Part shown: positions 26,700 through 34,677 of the stretch, in pieces | Layout: each line of letters begins with the position of its first letter | How positions within the stretch are numbered: the first letter of the stretch is position 1 | Assembly (NCBI RefSeq): GCF_015595035.1 | Contig: NZ_JADNRN010000002.1 | Location: forward strand, 760,647 to 824,646 | Direction: 5' to 3' | DNA: 64,000 nucleotides | From: Marinibium conchae | GTDB lineage: Bacteria > Pseudomonadota > Gammaproteobacteria > Enterobacterales > Alteromonadaceae | Position numbers and translations under genes: made by a program | Notes under the pieces: generated by a model | The model's input: the letters and a program-made list of their open reading frames with translations, nothing else | What the model was told of the DNA's origin: nothing | The model's database searches: none

Positions 26700-27077
26700 T
26701 TTTGTTCTGACGATAATTTGGGAAAAAAACGGCTGCTCTGTTGATGTTAATTTGGGAATTGACAGTTTTCGAAGACACAAAAATTAATAAGAGGTATATA
26801 GTCTAGAGTTAATGCAGTGTCTCGGTTGAGGAAACATATACGCAAAAGTCGGACTGATATGGCAAATCTTACTTCTATTTTACCGGTATCAATCAAACCA
26901 GGCGTCCTTGACTCGCTCAATGACGTGTTGGATGCACTAGAGCAGTCGTTTATCAAAGAGCTAGACGGCCCTGGCGGCAGAAAAGACCAAAAGGGTAACT
27001 CTGCTAATAAGCGATACCAAAGTAAAAAGACTAAGGTTTCAGAGTTAATGGATAAATTTAAAATATGTGGAAAATAA
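26700..27077 (+). pseudogene. Rhs tip 14: GIY-YIG nuclease disabled at its YIG motif
   Basis: Homologous to the toxin of tip 5 without any core: IIWEKNGCSVDV at the start matches LIWNGGCFIVE, then LTVFEDTKINKRYI matches LYVFEDIKLNKPYV. Right at the YIG element about 5 nt are missing (TATATA then GTCTAGAG), so the frame breaks and the catalytic loop is lost. The correct frame resumes as SRVNAVSRLRKHIRKS and runs to 27077 with LDALEQSFIKELDGPGG. The downstream LRR immunity gene is intact. Confidence 0.7.
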
Positions 27078-27078
27078 A

Positions 27079-27939
27079 ATGAGTCATTTCAATTACAAAG
27101 AGAATGGAGCCTTGGGCCGATACCAACTTACGGTAGAAAAAGGTTTAGATGATGAGTCACTTGCCGAAATTTTAAAAGGTAATTACAAGGGGTTGTGGTT
27201 GCTCAGAGGTGACTTTACAGCCTTAGCCGCCCACACAGATGCCTTGCAGGGTATTGAAGTGTTGCGCATTTCAACTGAAATTACTCAAGACATTAGCTGG
27301 GTAAGTGACCTGCCAAATTTGACGCACCTGTCAGTAGAAGGAAAAACAAAAGGCTTTGTTGATTTTAATGCCTTGGTTAACTTGAGCTCCGCGTGTATCG
27401 AGTATTCTAATGCGACAAAGAACTTAGTAACCAGTAATGCGCCATTAAAAGGCTTGTTACTCTCTAAGTGGAAAGCACCGTTAACCGAATTTTCTGACTC
27501 ACTCGTTGCCTCTTTGACAAGTATCAATCTCACCTCTGGTAACCATACGTCAATTGAAGGGCTTCGTCGCTTTAAGAATCTAACTGGTTTGGTGCTATTC
27601 GACATTCGTAAGATAACAGATATCAGTGAGCTTGAATATTGCCCGCAAATAGAAGAGTTAGATATAAGCTGTTGTAATCGTGTGGAAGGTGTTGAAGTAA
27701 TAAAGTACCTACATCAACTTCGTCGTCTAATATTTGAGAACAAATCCCTCCCGTCACTGTCTTTAGTTCCAAGAGATAACCTAGAAGAAATTCTGTTGGG
27801 TGATAGCACAACTGTTGAGGATTACAATATTGAGTGTTTACTTGATTTTCCAAAGCTTCAAAGTGTGAGTTATTCGAAGCGCAAAGCATATAAATATGCT
27901 GCTGTCGAATTACAGGCAATGTTGACCGAGAACAAGTAA
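27079..27939 (+). CDS. Leucine-rich-repeat-like immunity protein for GIY-YIG tip 14
   Basis: 286 aa from ATG 27079, directly after the toxin stop (an in-frame GTG at 27067 is possible). LRR-like units (LPNLTHLSVEG, LTSINLTSGNHTSIEGLRRF, IEELDISCCNRVEGV, LRRLIFENKSLPSL) align with 17367-18230 across the whole length. With 14814-15758 this gives three LRR proteins behind three GIY-YIG toxins. The frame is fully open although the toxin is dead. The last 31 nt belong to the 104-bp direct repeat below. Confidence 0.65.
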   Translation: MSHFNYKENGALGRYQLTVEKGLDDESLAEILKGNYKGLWLLRGDFTALAAHTDALQGIEVLRISTEITQDISWVSDLPNLTHLSVEGKTKGFVDFNALVNLSSACIEYSNATKNLVTSNAPLKGLLLSKWKAPLTEFSDSLVASLTSINLTSGNHTSIEGLRRFKNLTGLVLFDIRKITDISELEYCPQIEELDISCCNRVEGVEVIKYLHQLRRLIFENKSLPSLSLVPRDNLEEILLGDSTTVEDYNIECLLDFPKLQSVSYSKRKAYKYAAVELQAMLTENK

Positions 27940-28012
27940 TTCAAGAAAAGTATCGGTCGTATTTATCAGTGCGTCTGAAATTGTAACTAGGATGACGGCA
28001 ATGAGCTCGATG
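27909..28012 (+). repeat. 104-bp direct repeat, left copy
   Basis: Contains the last codons of the LRR immunity gene and its 3' flank (from ATTACAGGCAATG to GAGCTCGATG). It matches 28842-28945 with the same length and only a few substitutions. Directly after it a 36-bp piece of Rhs core (CCACAGGCAACCGCACCC) begins. Confidence 0.85.
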
Positions 28013-28092
28013 CCACAGGCAACCGCACCCAAAGCATCATCAACACCTACCAAATGGTGGGAAATTACTTAAATCGTTAGCCCGAGAAGTCT

Positions 28093-28363
28093 GTGGTAGG
28101 ATTAATTGCAAGTTTCCAATTATTGACTATCAGCATATTTTTTATGGCGATATCAGAAGACGAACCGCAAGGGGTTTTCACAGCACAAGGGCTAGTGCAA
28201 ATATTGCTAATGCCGGCGGAGCGAATCATACATAACTGGCGCACTCTATTTAGCGTGGATGAAAAATAAGGGGCGCGGAGTAGGGTCTTTAAATTTAGGC
28301 GCAATTAACATGCATTAGTATGTTAAAAATGGGAAATGGTTGCAAGGCTTTCCAACAAGGTAG
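28093..28363 (+). pseudogene. Rhs tip 15: degenerate EndoU-type RNase toxin
   Basis: One frame reads CGRINCKFPIIDYQHIFYGDI then RRRTARGFHSTRASANIANAG; the HIF-Y-G-D and G-F-H pair matches the two catalytic His positions of bacterial EndoU. A stop follows, and a different frame supplies the typical ending YVKNGKWLQGFPTR with TAG at 28361-28363. At least one frameshift separates the two parts. Only the 36-bp core piece (28008-28043) precedes it. It lies between 104-bp direct repeats together with its immunity gene. Confidence 0.6.
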
Positions 28364-28366
28364 TAA

Positions 28367-28816
28367 GTGAAAATGAAGCTAAAAGAAATAGAATTCAGAA
28401 GTGAAGAAGAATTTGTTGGAAACATCCTAATAGTTGTTTCTGAATCCAAACCAATATCGGTTAATATTGAACTAAAACGTCTTTGGATAACCGCGCAAGA
28501 TTATCATAATGGTTACCCCGAAAAATTGATAGAGACAGAGTTTAAAGAGTTTGAAAGGGGCATAACCATAAAGCCTAAGGGGGTTGAAGAGTTCAAAGTT
28601 AGAATTGAGCAAAAAATCAAACTGATTGAAGATTACCTTAAAAAATGTCAGTTTGAACCTACGCAAAACAAAGCCTATGAACTTAAAAACATAGTTTATA
28701 CCAATTTACATACTTCAACCAGTGTGTATATATTGCTTGATGACTTAACTGAGTATTGTGCACTTGTTTTAAGCGATGCCAATTCAATGTTGGTTTGTTG
28801 GGACGATGTAGTCTGA
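28367..28816 (+). CDS. Putative immunity protein for the EndoU-type tip 15
   Basis: 149-aa acidic protein; GTG 28367 is 6 nt after AAGG, with ATG 28373 as alternative. Beta-rich start (KEIEFRSEEEFVGNILIVV), a long charged helix (EEFKVRIEQKIKLIEDYLKK) and a C-terminal LTEYCALVLSDANSMLVCW. Similar proteins of about 150 aa accompany EndoU-type CdiA/Rhs toxins, but I cannot name a family. The gene is intact and flanked by direct repeats. Confidence 0.55.
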   Translation: MKMKLKEIEFRSEEEFVGNILIVVSESKPISVNIELKRLWITAQDYHNGYPEKLIETEFKEFERGITIKPKGVEEFKVRIEQKIKLIEDYLKKCQFEPTQNKAYELKNIVYTNLHTSTSVYILLDDLTEYCALVLSDANSMLVCWDDVV

Positions 28817-28841
28817 GATCTAGAGGTGCTTTTTGCGATTC

Positions 28842-28945
28842 ATTACAGGCAATGTTGACCGAGAACTAGTAATTCAAGAAAAGTATCGGTCGTATTTATC
28901 TGTGCGTCTGAAATATTGCCTAGGATGACGGTAATGAGCTCGATG
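28842..28945 (+). repeat. 104-bp direct repeat, right copy
   Basis: Same length as the left copy (27909-28012), differing at a handful of positions. Here it no longer belongs to a gene; the immunity-gene codons it carries are an out-of-place duplicate. A new Rhs core fragment starts at its end (CGATGtCAATCAGCGC). Confidence 0.85.
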
Positions 28946-29787
28946 TCAATCAGCGCATGATAGGCTTTAATGATGGTACGCAGTCCATCACCTACGAATA
29001 CAACCCAGATGGTATTCGCACTAGCAAAAGAGTGGACGGTATTACCACCGATTTCATCGTAGACAGCAACCGCGACTACGCACAGGTGATTGCTGAGCAG
29101 GTAAATAACACCGATATACAAAAAGAGTACGTATTTGGCTATGACCTGCTATCGCAAAGTAGCTTGACCGATATCGGTGACGAAACGCAAACAAACACAG
29201 CGTTTTATCACTACGATAGCTTAGGCACCACGCGCAACTTATCGAGCACTGACGCCAGCATCTCCGATTCATACTTCTATGAAGCTTTTGGGGAGCTACT
29301 GGCAAGTGAGGGCGATACTGATAACGACTATCTGTATACCGGCGAGCAATATGATGCGCAATTGGATAACTATTATTTGCGGGCGAGGTATTACAATCAG
29401 GGTGTTGGGCTTGACCAGAACATTGTTCGATGTTTTGACTGACCAAGCGCTAAGTTCTGCTTCAAAAGCAGTAAAAGGCACAAAAGCACATGCAGTTTTC
29501 GAGAAGAAAATACGAAACTTTGCGAAAGGGTTCAATAAACACTGGGCGAAGCACAATGTTAGAATACAAGCAGAGGTGTTTTTCACTGAAAATGGTGAAT
29601 CAAAGAGACGGGCTAAAGGTTCGCTTGGCATTGATGTTGTTGTTTTCCATCAAAACAAACCGCTGTTTGCGCTTGATTTGAAAACAGGGAAGGCTTGGAG
29701 TAAGGTGACTTGAAGAAGAGAAGTGCACGATTCGGAAATATTCCTATAGTGCAACTATTGGAAGGCCCTTCTCGAAAAAGAAAATAG
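28946..29787 (+). pseudogene. Rhs tip 16: core fragment fused out of frame to a PD-(D/E)XK-like toxin
   Basis: Core from NQRMIGFNDGTQS (28946) to YYNQGVG (29409), nearly identical to other copies but cut before RFTQMDTW and DPSG. The toxin starts at once in another frame: RTLFDVLTDQALSSASKAVKG, then GSLGIDVVVFHQNKPLFALDLKTGKAWS. This is the D...DLKTG motif of tip 3. A second frameshift near 29700 leads to RSARFGNIPIVQLLEG and a stop at 29785-29787, parallel to the tip-3 end. Two frameshifts and a missing boundary make it inactive. Confidence 0.7.
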
Positions 29788-29802
29788 AGAATTTATAGAC
29801 TT

Positions 29803-30291
29803 ATGACGACAATTGCACAACTGGTAAAGCATTCGAAGAAATCACTTATTCCTTCACTAGAAGAACATGGTTTTTCTCACTGTGGCAAGCTTTGTTTTGT
29901 GAGAGAAACTGAGGGTGGTGTGTATCATATACTGTTCGCAAATCTGAGCTATGGAGAAAACTTCGGTTTTCAGGTCACATGCTTTGTAGAGGAGCATAAT
30001 CCAAAGAAAATGAAAAATTTTCCGTTTGAAGTAAATATTTTTTGTGGAGGCAACTTGGGAGAGGGCCTTATTGCCGGAGAACTTTGGGAAGTCGATACGC
30101 TCGACAATATAGAGGAGGTATTTGATGATGTATTGTGCAATATAAAATCCTATGCCTTGCCTTGGTTTGAAACTGTGCAAACGCGAGAAGACTACGTTCG
30201 AGAAATATATCCTCATATAAAAGAAAAGCTTGAGGCGGAAGGTCGTTTAGATGCCGTGTTGCATGGCACTATTACTAATACTAAGGAGTAA
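29803..30291 (+). CDS. Putative immunity protein (DUF4304-like) for tip 16
   Basis: 162-aa soluble acidic protein 15 nt after the toxin end. Landmarks: SLEEHGFSHCGKLCFVRE near the start, then VYHILFANLSYGENFGFQV and a final helix after SYALPWFETVQTRE. This start-GF...F-R and late PWF layout is that of DUF4304-like immunity proteins. A frameshifted paralogue follows at 30296. The immunity gene of the related toxin tip 3 (12415-12912) shares the same layout, supporting a toxin-family-specific pairing. Confidence 0.6.
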   Translation: MTTIAQLVKHSKKSLIPSLEEHGFSHCGKLCFVRETEGGVYHILFANLSYGENFGFQVTCFVEEHNPKKMKNFPFEVNIFCGGNLGEGLIAGELWEVDTLDNIEEVFDDVLCNIKSYALPWFETVQTREDYVREIYPHIKEKLEAEGRLDAVLHGTITNTKE

Positions 30292-30295
30292 GTGA

Positions 30296-30795
30296 ATGTC
30301 AGACTCATTTCATATCTTTATTGAAGATAGAGGGGTTCCGACACAACAGGTTTTATTGAATGCGCTAAAAATGATCTTTTTTTCTACAAAGAAGGCCCAG
30401 AGGAAATATATTACGTCATTTTCTTTAGCCTTTCCTATGGTGTGAATTTAAAAGTAGAGGCCCTTTGTCATACTAAAGAGATGGATGATCTAGTACCGAT
30501 AAGTTCTGTGGCTTTTCCTAATAATGTCAGCGAAATGGTCGGTGGAATGCTGAAGCCTGGTGAGCCCATTGCATATGAAAATAGCTATATATGGGAAATT
30601 GAAACTGAAGAGGAAGCAGTAGAGTGCCTAAAAGAAATACAAGAGTGCATTGTAGCCAGCGCATTCCCATTTTTTGCTTCAATAACCGACAGACAAAAAT
30701 TGATTGGGTTTATGTACCCAAGCATGCATGGTGGCAATTATTTACCCGTGATAGAAAAGGTGTTGGCGTGGAAAAAGCCAGATAAAAGTAACTAA
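30296..30795 (+). pseudogene. Frameshifted paralogue of the 29803 immunity gene
   Basis: Starts 5 nt after the previous stop (MSDSFHIFIEDRGVPTQQ), then shifts frame near 30370 and continues KNDLFFYKEGPEEIYYVIFF and SLSYGVNLKVEALCHTKEM to 30795. The second part aligns with 29803-30291 (FANLSYGENF, YALPWFETVQT against FFSLSYGVNL, SAFPFFASITD). A GTG-initiated remnant of 117 aa (30442) could still be made. It is a tandem duplicate decaying after divergence. Confidence 0.6.
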
Positions 30796-30861
30796 CTTAG
30801 TTGCCCAGCAAGCTCATGAAAAGTAAAAATTAACATAATCTAAACCAATAGGATAAACCAA

Positions 30862-31299
30862 ATGTCAAACACACAATTTGCTTTTTTGAAAAAAGAAAAT
30901 GTGCCAACCCAAGCCCAATGGCAAAAAGCAATAGACGAACTTAATTTTCAAGTTCGACTCACTATCGACCCTGAGCTTGCACCGTTTGAAGATGAAGGAT
31001 TTTCTCCTTGCCAATGGGGAGATACTGATGAAGATGTTGGGTTTGAAATATGTTATGAGCCTGCAGAGGATGTTTTTGATGACGACGATGAATTTAAAAG
31101 TGTTGCAGCAGGCAATGACTATTGCATATCGATGAGTTGGGGAGGTGAGCTCAAAGACTGTGCTGCAGTTATGATTGCAAGTTGTGCGCTTGCAACGAGC
31201 TTCGACGCTGTTATTTCTTATGAAGGTGACGAGCCCGACTCTTTAGAGAAGCTTGTTAGCAATACAAAGGATGTTATTCTGGAAGCTGAAAAAGAGTGA
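30862..31299 (+). CDS. Acidic orphan protein, possible immunity factor
   Basis: 145-aa very acidic soluble protein (PAEDVFDDDDEF, EGDEPDSLEKL) with AGGATAA before the ATG. The body has VGFEICYEP and CISMSWGGELKDCAAVMIASC, recalling small immunity proteins that present an acidic face to basic nucleases. Third in a run after tip 16 with no toxin of its own. Family not recognised. Confidence 0.5.
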   Translation: MSNTQFAFLKKENVPTQAQWQKAIDELNFQVRLTIDPELAPFEDEGFSPCQWGDTDEDVGFEICYEPAEDVFDDDDEFKSVAAGNDYCISMSWGGELKDCAAVMIASCALATSFDAVISYEGDEPDSLEKLVSNTKDVILEAEKE

Positions 31300-31376
31300 C
31301 GTAAATTATCGATGCAAAACGTTTGGCATCAAAGTTTATTTTTGCCTAGGCAGCTGAGATTGGTTGTCTAGCTCAG

Positions 31377-32012
31377 GTTCGGCGGTTTACGCAGCAAGAT
31401 ACTTATCAAGGTCGATTACCTGAGCCTTTGACATTGCATAAGTATATGTATACTCATGCGGACCCGATAAACAATATTGACCGTAGTGGTAAAATGACCA
31501 TTGGTGGGGTACTTAGGGTTCTAGAGACAGTTGATAGATTTGCGACATTGGCTCAAGCACCTATTTAAGTTTTTAGCTTGCCAGGAAATGGAGGGAACAA
31601 AAAAGTATCTGTTAACCAAATAGGTGCAGGTCGACTCATTGGTATGTTACCTGGTGGCTCTAGCATCAAATTTTTGCGCCTTTCTAACAAAGGAAAACAG
31701 AACCATGGTAACAGTAAGCTCAGCAAAAATAGGCAACATGTTTATCGTATTGATAACTTGACCCAGTTCGATATTTTCAAATTTGGCATCAGTGGGGCTG
31801 CATTGAATAATAATGGCTCGTCAAGACGTGCGAATGTGCAAGTGAACAAGCTAAACAATACCAAAAAAGACAAATATTCAGGAACGGTGCTTCATCGCAA
31901 TTTGGCAAATAGAGTTGTTGCTCTGGCAGTTGAGTTAGCGCTCGTTTGTAGTTATAAAAAAGCAAATGGAGTAAACCCAGTAGGCAATAAACGGCCTATC
32001 TGCAATATATAA
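31377..32012 (+). pseudogene. Rhs tip 17: short core end plus divergent GIY-YIG-like toxin, one in-frame stop
   Basis: Core end RRFTQQDTYQGRLPEPLTLHK to ADPINNIDRSGK (variant of DPSG with R for P), then a TAA at 31566-31568; the same frame continues open to 32012, with TTG 31578 as a possible restart. The toxin has HVYRIDN, FKFGISG, SSRRANVQ, LAVELALV and GNKRP in order. This is the order of GIY, YIG, Arg, Glu and Asn elements of a GIY-YIG fold, so I propose a divergent member. Relatives are at 35835-36218 and a tail at 39055-39115. Confidence 0.6.
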
Positions 32013-32021
32013 GGATTGATA

Positions 32022-32693
32022 ATGGCAAAATATTTACAACAGTGTGATTTAGGTGCAAGCAACTTATATGAACATAATGATATGTTTCGCTTCAACATAG
32101 AAGCTAGGCCAATTGTTGAGTCGCTCAATAAGCAGCTTAAAAGAAACGTGCTGTGTAAATTTGGCAAGTTAGTTATTAAAATTGTGCCCTTATCTCACTC
32201 GACAACTGCATACTTTGCAGACGATGGTGATGTTTGCGTAAAAAATGTCCCATATGATATCAAAAGGTATATAGACGCAACTCCCGCTAAAAAGCATGAA
32301 ATCATGTTTGAACTACTCAAGGACTTATTCGATAACCCCGGCCCAGACGTTGAGCTTGACTCCACACTACTGCATGAGTTTTTGAATGATTTCAAAGCGG
32401 CCGGTTACAAATACATGTTCGAAACAAAAAAAAGAGTGGTGAATAGCTCTAAAACTAAAGGCGCTCGATTATTGTTAGAATATGATTTGACTGCCTTGAA
32501 TGTATACGCCTTAATAAGTGGTAAAAAGGCGAGCCCTACTGAGAAGTTACTTATGGGAAGTTACCCAAATACAAGTGTTGACGCGCTCTATGTCACGCGG
32601 CATAAAAATGTACTCCAATTTATTGACGACAACACTCTTGGGTTTGCAAAAAATAAAGATTGCGACTGTGTATTTACGCTTAAATTAAACTAA
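32022..32693 (+). CDS. Putative immunity protein, first of three paralogues
   Basis: 223 aa from ATG 32022, 6 nt after AAGGA (an in-frame TTG at 32016 lies inside that spacing). Paralogous to 36232-36924 and 39129-39836: shared are MAKYLQQ/MNKYLRQ/MAKYLRE starts, ETKKRVVNSSKTKGAR/ETKKRFLNPSKTKRVR/ENKKRAMNPGKTKGVR and an aliphatic VYALISGKK/VYGLVSDKP/VYALLSGKK motif. Each follows a toxin of the same divergent GIY-YIG-like family. No outside family recognised. Confidence 0.65.
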   Translation: MAKYLQQCDLGASNLYEHNDMFRFNIEARPIVESLNKQLKRNVLCKFGKLVIKIVPLSHSTTAYFADDGDVCVKNVPYDIKRYIDATPAKKHEIMFELLKDLFDNPGPDVELDSTLLHEFLNDFKAAGYKYMFETKKRVVNSSKTKGARLLLEYDLTALNVYALISGKKASPTEKLLMGSYPNTSVDALYVTRHKNVLQFIDDNTLGFAKNKDCDCVFTLKLN

Positions 32694-32744
32694 TGCTGTT
32701 GAAACAATGGTTCCCATTACTCTTGACTTCTAATAGATGACGTC

Positions 32745-32904
32745 ATGGCTAAATCTAAGGATTGGGCATTTAAAATTGCATATATCGCAAGTGGTATGAG
32801 GCACGCACGGGCACCTGAAATTCACGGTTCCGGAAAAGGCTTTAGATATCTTATCACCAAAAACCGAGACTCCTAGGGGCGTGCCAGATGCCCATATATG
32901 GTAG
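32745..32904 (+). pseudogene. Frameshifted toxin tail remnant before the 32923 gene
   Basis: ATG 32745 opens KSKDWAFKIAYIASGMRHAR then GSGKGFRYLITKNRD, reaching a stop; one base later another frame gives PRGVPDAHIW and TAG at 32902-32904. The pieces look like the end of one toxin with a frameshift. Type unknown. No Rhs core is attached. Confidence 0.4.
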
Positions 32905-32922
32905 TAAAAGAGTGTATTTGTC

Positions 32923-33345
32923 ATGGGTATTTTAAAACGTTATTTGGAAATAGAAGATTATTTGAGTAATGCGGCAAGTAATTATTTCATTGAAAAAGAC
33001 CTTTCATACGCGAAAGTAATAAAGTTGTGGCGATCAAAGTATGAGCTTGATTTAACTTGCGGAAACATGCTAAGAGGGGAAAGAGCGCTGCAAGCTTTGA
33101 GCAATAATTTGCCATTTGATGGTTATATACTAAATCTTCCCAACTATAAATTCCTTCCGAGCACTTGTGGCTCGGATAGGCAAGTCACTTTTTGCTATCA
33201 TGTTGAGAAATTAGAAATCATAGATCGGAGTTTACTCAATAGTTTTGGCGCAGTTGTGATTCAGTATGATATGAATTTCATGTGTGCGTTTAATAAAGAG
33301 GGACCAGTCGGATACCCCGAGATTTATGTTGATAAAAGGAATTAA
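32923..33345 (+). CDS. Putative immunity protein, family unknown
   Basis: 140-aa soluble protein 18 nt after a toxin tail. Helical start (LEIEDYLSNAASNYFIEKDL) and beta-rich end (QVTFCYHVEKLEIID, VVIQYDMNFMCAF). Only a weak AAGAG precedes the ATG. Role inferred from position. Confidence 0.45.
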   Translation: MGILKRYLEIEDYLSNAASNYFIEKDLSYAKVIKLWRSKYELDLTCGNMLRGERALQALSNNLPFDGYILNLPNYKFLPSTCGSDRQVTFCYHVEKLEIIDRSLLNSFGAVVIQYDMNFMCAFNKEGPVGYPEIYVDKRN

Positions 33346-33399
33346 ATTTGTGTCTACAACCGTAAAAAGTCTATTTCTAAGGTACAAAGCTAAGGCTGA

Positions 33400-33546
33400 A
33401 AAATAAGTTTTGCTTGGCGATATCACTTCGACTACAGCATTCAATCAAAACTACTAGAAGATAAACTCATACCGTACTTACCGCAGGAAAGATTAGTAAA
33501 TGAGTGGCCGGGCACTAAAACAGAAAGGGCTTTTTGGGAGAATAAA
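33400..33546 (+). pseudogene. Toxin tail remnant running in frame into the next immunity gene
   Basis: An open frame without start from 33400 reads WRYHFDYSIQSKLLEDKLIPY then LPQERLVNEWPGTKTERAFWENK and passes without a stop into the ATG at 33547. Composition and position are those of a tip C-terminus; the original stop codon has been lost or the segment was joined here. Toxin type unknown. Confidence 0.4.
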
Positions 33547-34404
33547 ATGAGCGAAGGAAATATTTATTTATGCCATTGGAAAAAGGAAAGCGGAGAGTAC
33601 AAGCTGACTATCGGTTGTAATAGCAAACTAGTTGTCGCTAGCACTTCACTTGATTATTGTATAGAGGATATTTGTGGGCAAATTACAAATTGGAATGGTG
33701 ATGGTGAACCTTTACTTGAGTTTCTGCCGCCTTTCGATAATGGCTCAGTGCCACCTCTATACAGAAGTTGCGCTTACAACGAATCAGTTAAGTCGATAAA
33801 TACAGATGAGTTGTTTGACCTTCCTCATTGTGAGTCTTGTAAACATAATTTTAGCCAAAGAACTGATGCTCCAATTAATATTGATTCGAAACCCAAAGAC
33901 CTCATAGTGAGTGTACAAGGCATTTTTCCCTTTTTGCAGATTTATTCAAACAAGCTTATTGGTCTATTGAGCTCTATTGAGAAAGAAACATTTAGTTGTC
34001 GCTCTGTTCTTTATAACGGAAATGAAATTGATTATTTTGAACTCATACCTAAAAAAGTAGTTCCTCATGTTGGACTGAAAGGAGCAATTTACCCTACTGC
34101 ATTTCAGCAAAGTTGGAGGTGTAAGGTATGCGGAACAACTAGTTTCAGCGTTGAGCATCCTAAATATGATAGAGGTACTATATTTGCTAACGCTTCGGAT
34201 GTTCATGGAGAAGCTGTGTTACCTTCCGTGTTTTTCTTGAAAGACCATCTCAGAACCTCTTTAACATTACGACGTGACCGGTGGGTTGAAATTGTTTCTT
34301 CAATTGGCGGTGCCTTGTTATCAACTCCAGTCGCTGTAGTTGACGAATTCGACACAGAACTCCCACGGATTGATTACACAAAGCGATTCGATTGGATTAT
34401 GTGA
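33547..34404 (+). CDS. Cysteine-motif immunity protein (double-CXXC), first copy
   Basis: 285-aa soluble protein with GGGAG 6 nt before ATG. Two Cys pairs, CESCK near residue 96 and CKVCG near 195, suggest a zinc ribbon split by a beta-rich insert. Layout and length resemble the double-CXXCG family known as immunity proteins in Myxococcus SitI6-type systems; here the first pair lacks the Gly. It is a distant paralogue of 34674-35534 (both have DELF before the first pair). Preceded by an unrelated-looking toxin tail. Confidence 0.6.
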   Translation: MSEGNIYLCHWKKESGEYKLTIGCNSKLVVASTSLDYCIEDICGQITNWNGDGEPLLEFLPPFDNGSVPPLYRSCAYNESVKSINTDELFDLPHCESCKHNFSQRTDAPINIDSKPKDLIVSVQGIFPFLQIYSNKLIGLLSSIEKETFSCRSVLYNGNEIDYFELIPKKVVPHVGLKGAIYPTAFQQSWRCKVCGTTSFSVEHPKYDRGTIFANASDVHGEAVLPSVFFLKDHLRTSLTLRRDRWVEIVSSIGGALLSTPVAVVDEFDTELPRIDYTKRFDWIM

Positions 34405-34449
34405 TGTGAATTGGTCATAGTCCATCGTATCCAACAGTATAGGTTTTTA

Positions 34450-34677
34450 CATTAAATTCAGAACGTGATGCTCAGAGAAGTAGGTTTGCCGCCAGCAAAT
34501 GCTGGCCAAGCGGTATGGAGAAATGCTCTTTCCGGAGATCCATCAGCAGTTGGTAAATTAAGGCTAGTAATGCTTCAGTCCGCTCGGAAAGTAGACAGCA
34601 TCTGTGGGTATCGTGGTAAATTGTCATTTGAAAGTTATGTAGTTAGAAATCTGAGGAGCATAGGAAAGAAAAAATGA
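34450..34677 (+). pseudogene. Tail of the HNH-like toxin family of tip 1
   Basis: Starts at QNVMLREVGLPPANAG and ends RKVDSICGYRGKLSFESYVV with TGA overlapping the next ATG. It matches the tip-1 toxin (QNMLFREAGLPPLNTS, KKVDKFCGYKGKKSFESH). The His-containing catalytic half is absent. A 40-bp echo of this tail also lies at 36930-36968. Confidence 0.65.

Noticed and set aside
29279..29440. Start of the 29279 ORF as a true N-terminus of the toxin
   Set aside because: Its first 45 codons are Rhs core read in the wrong frame before the toxin joins.
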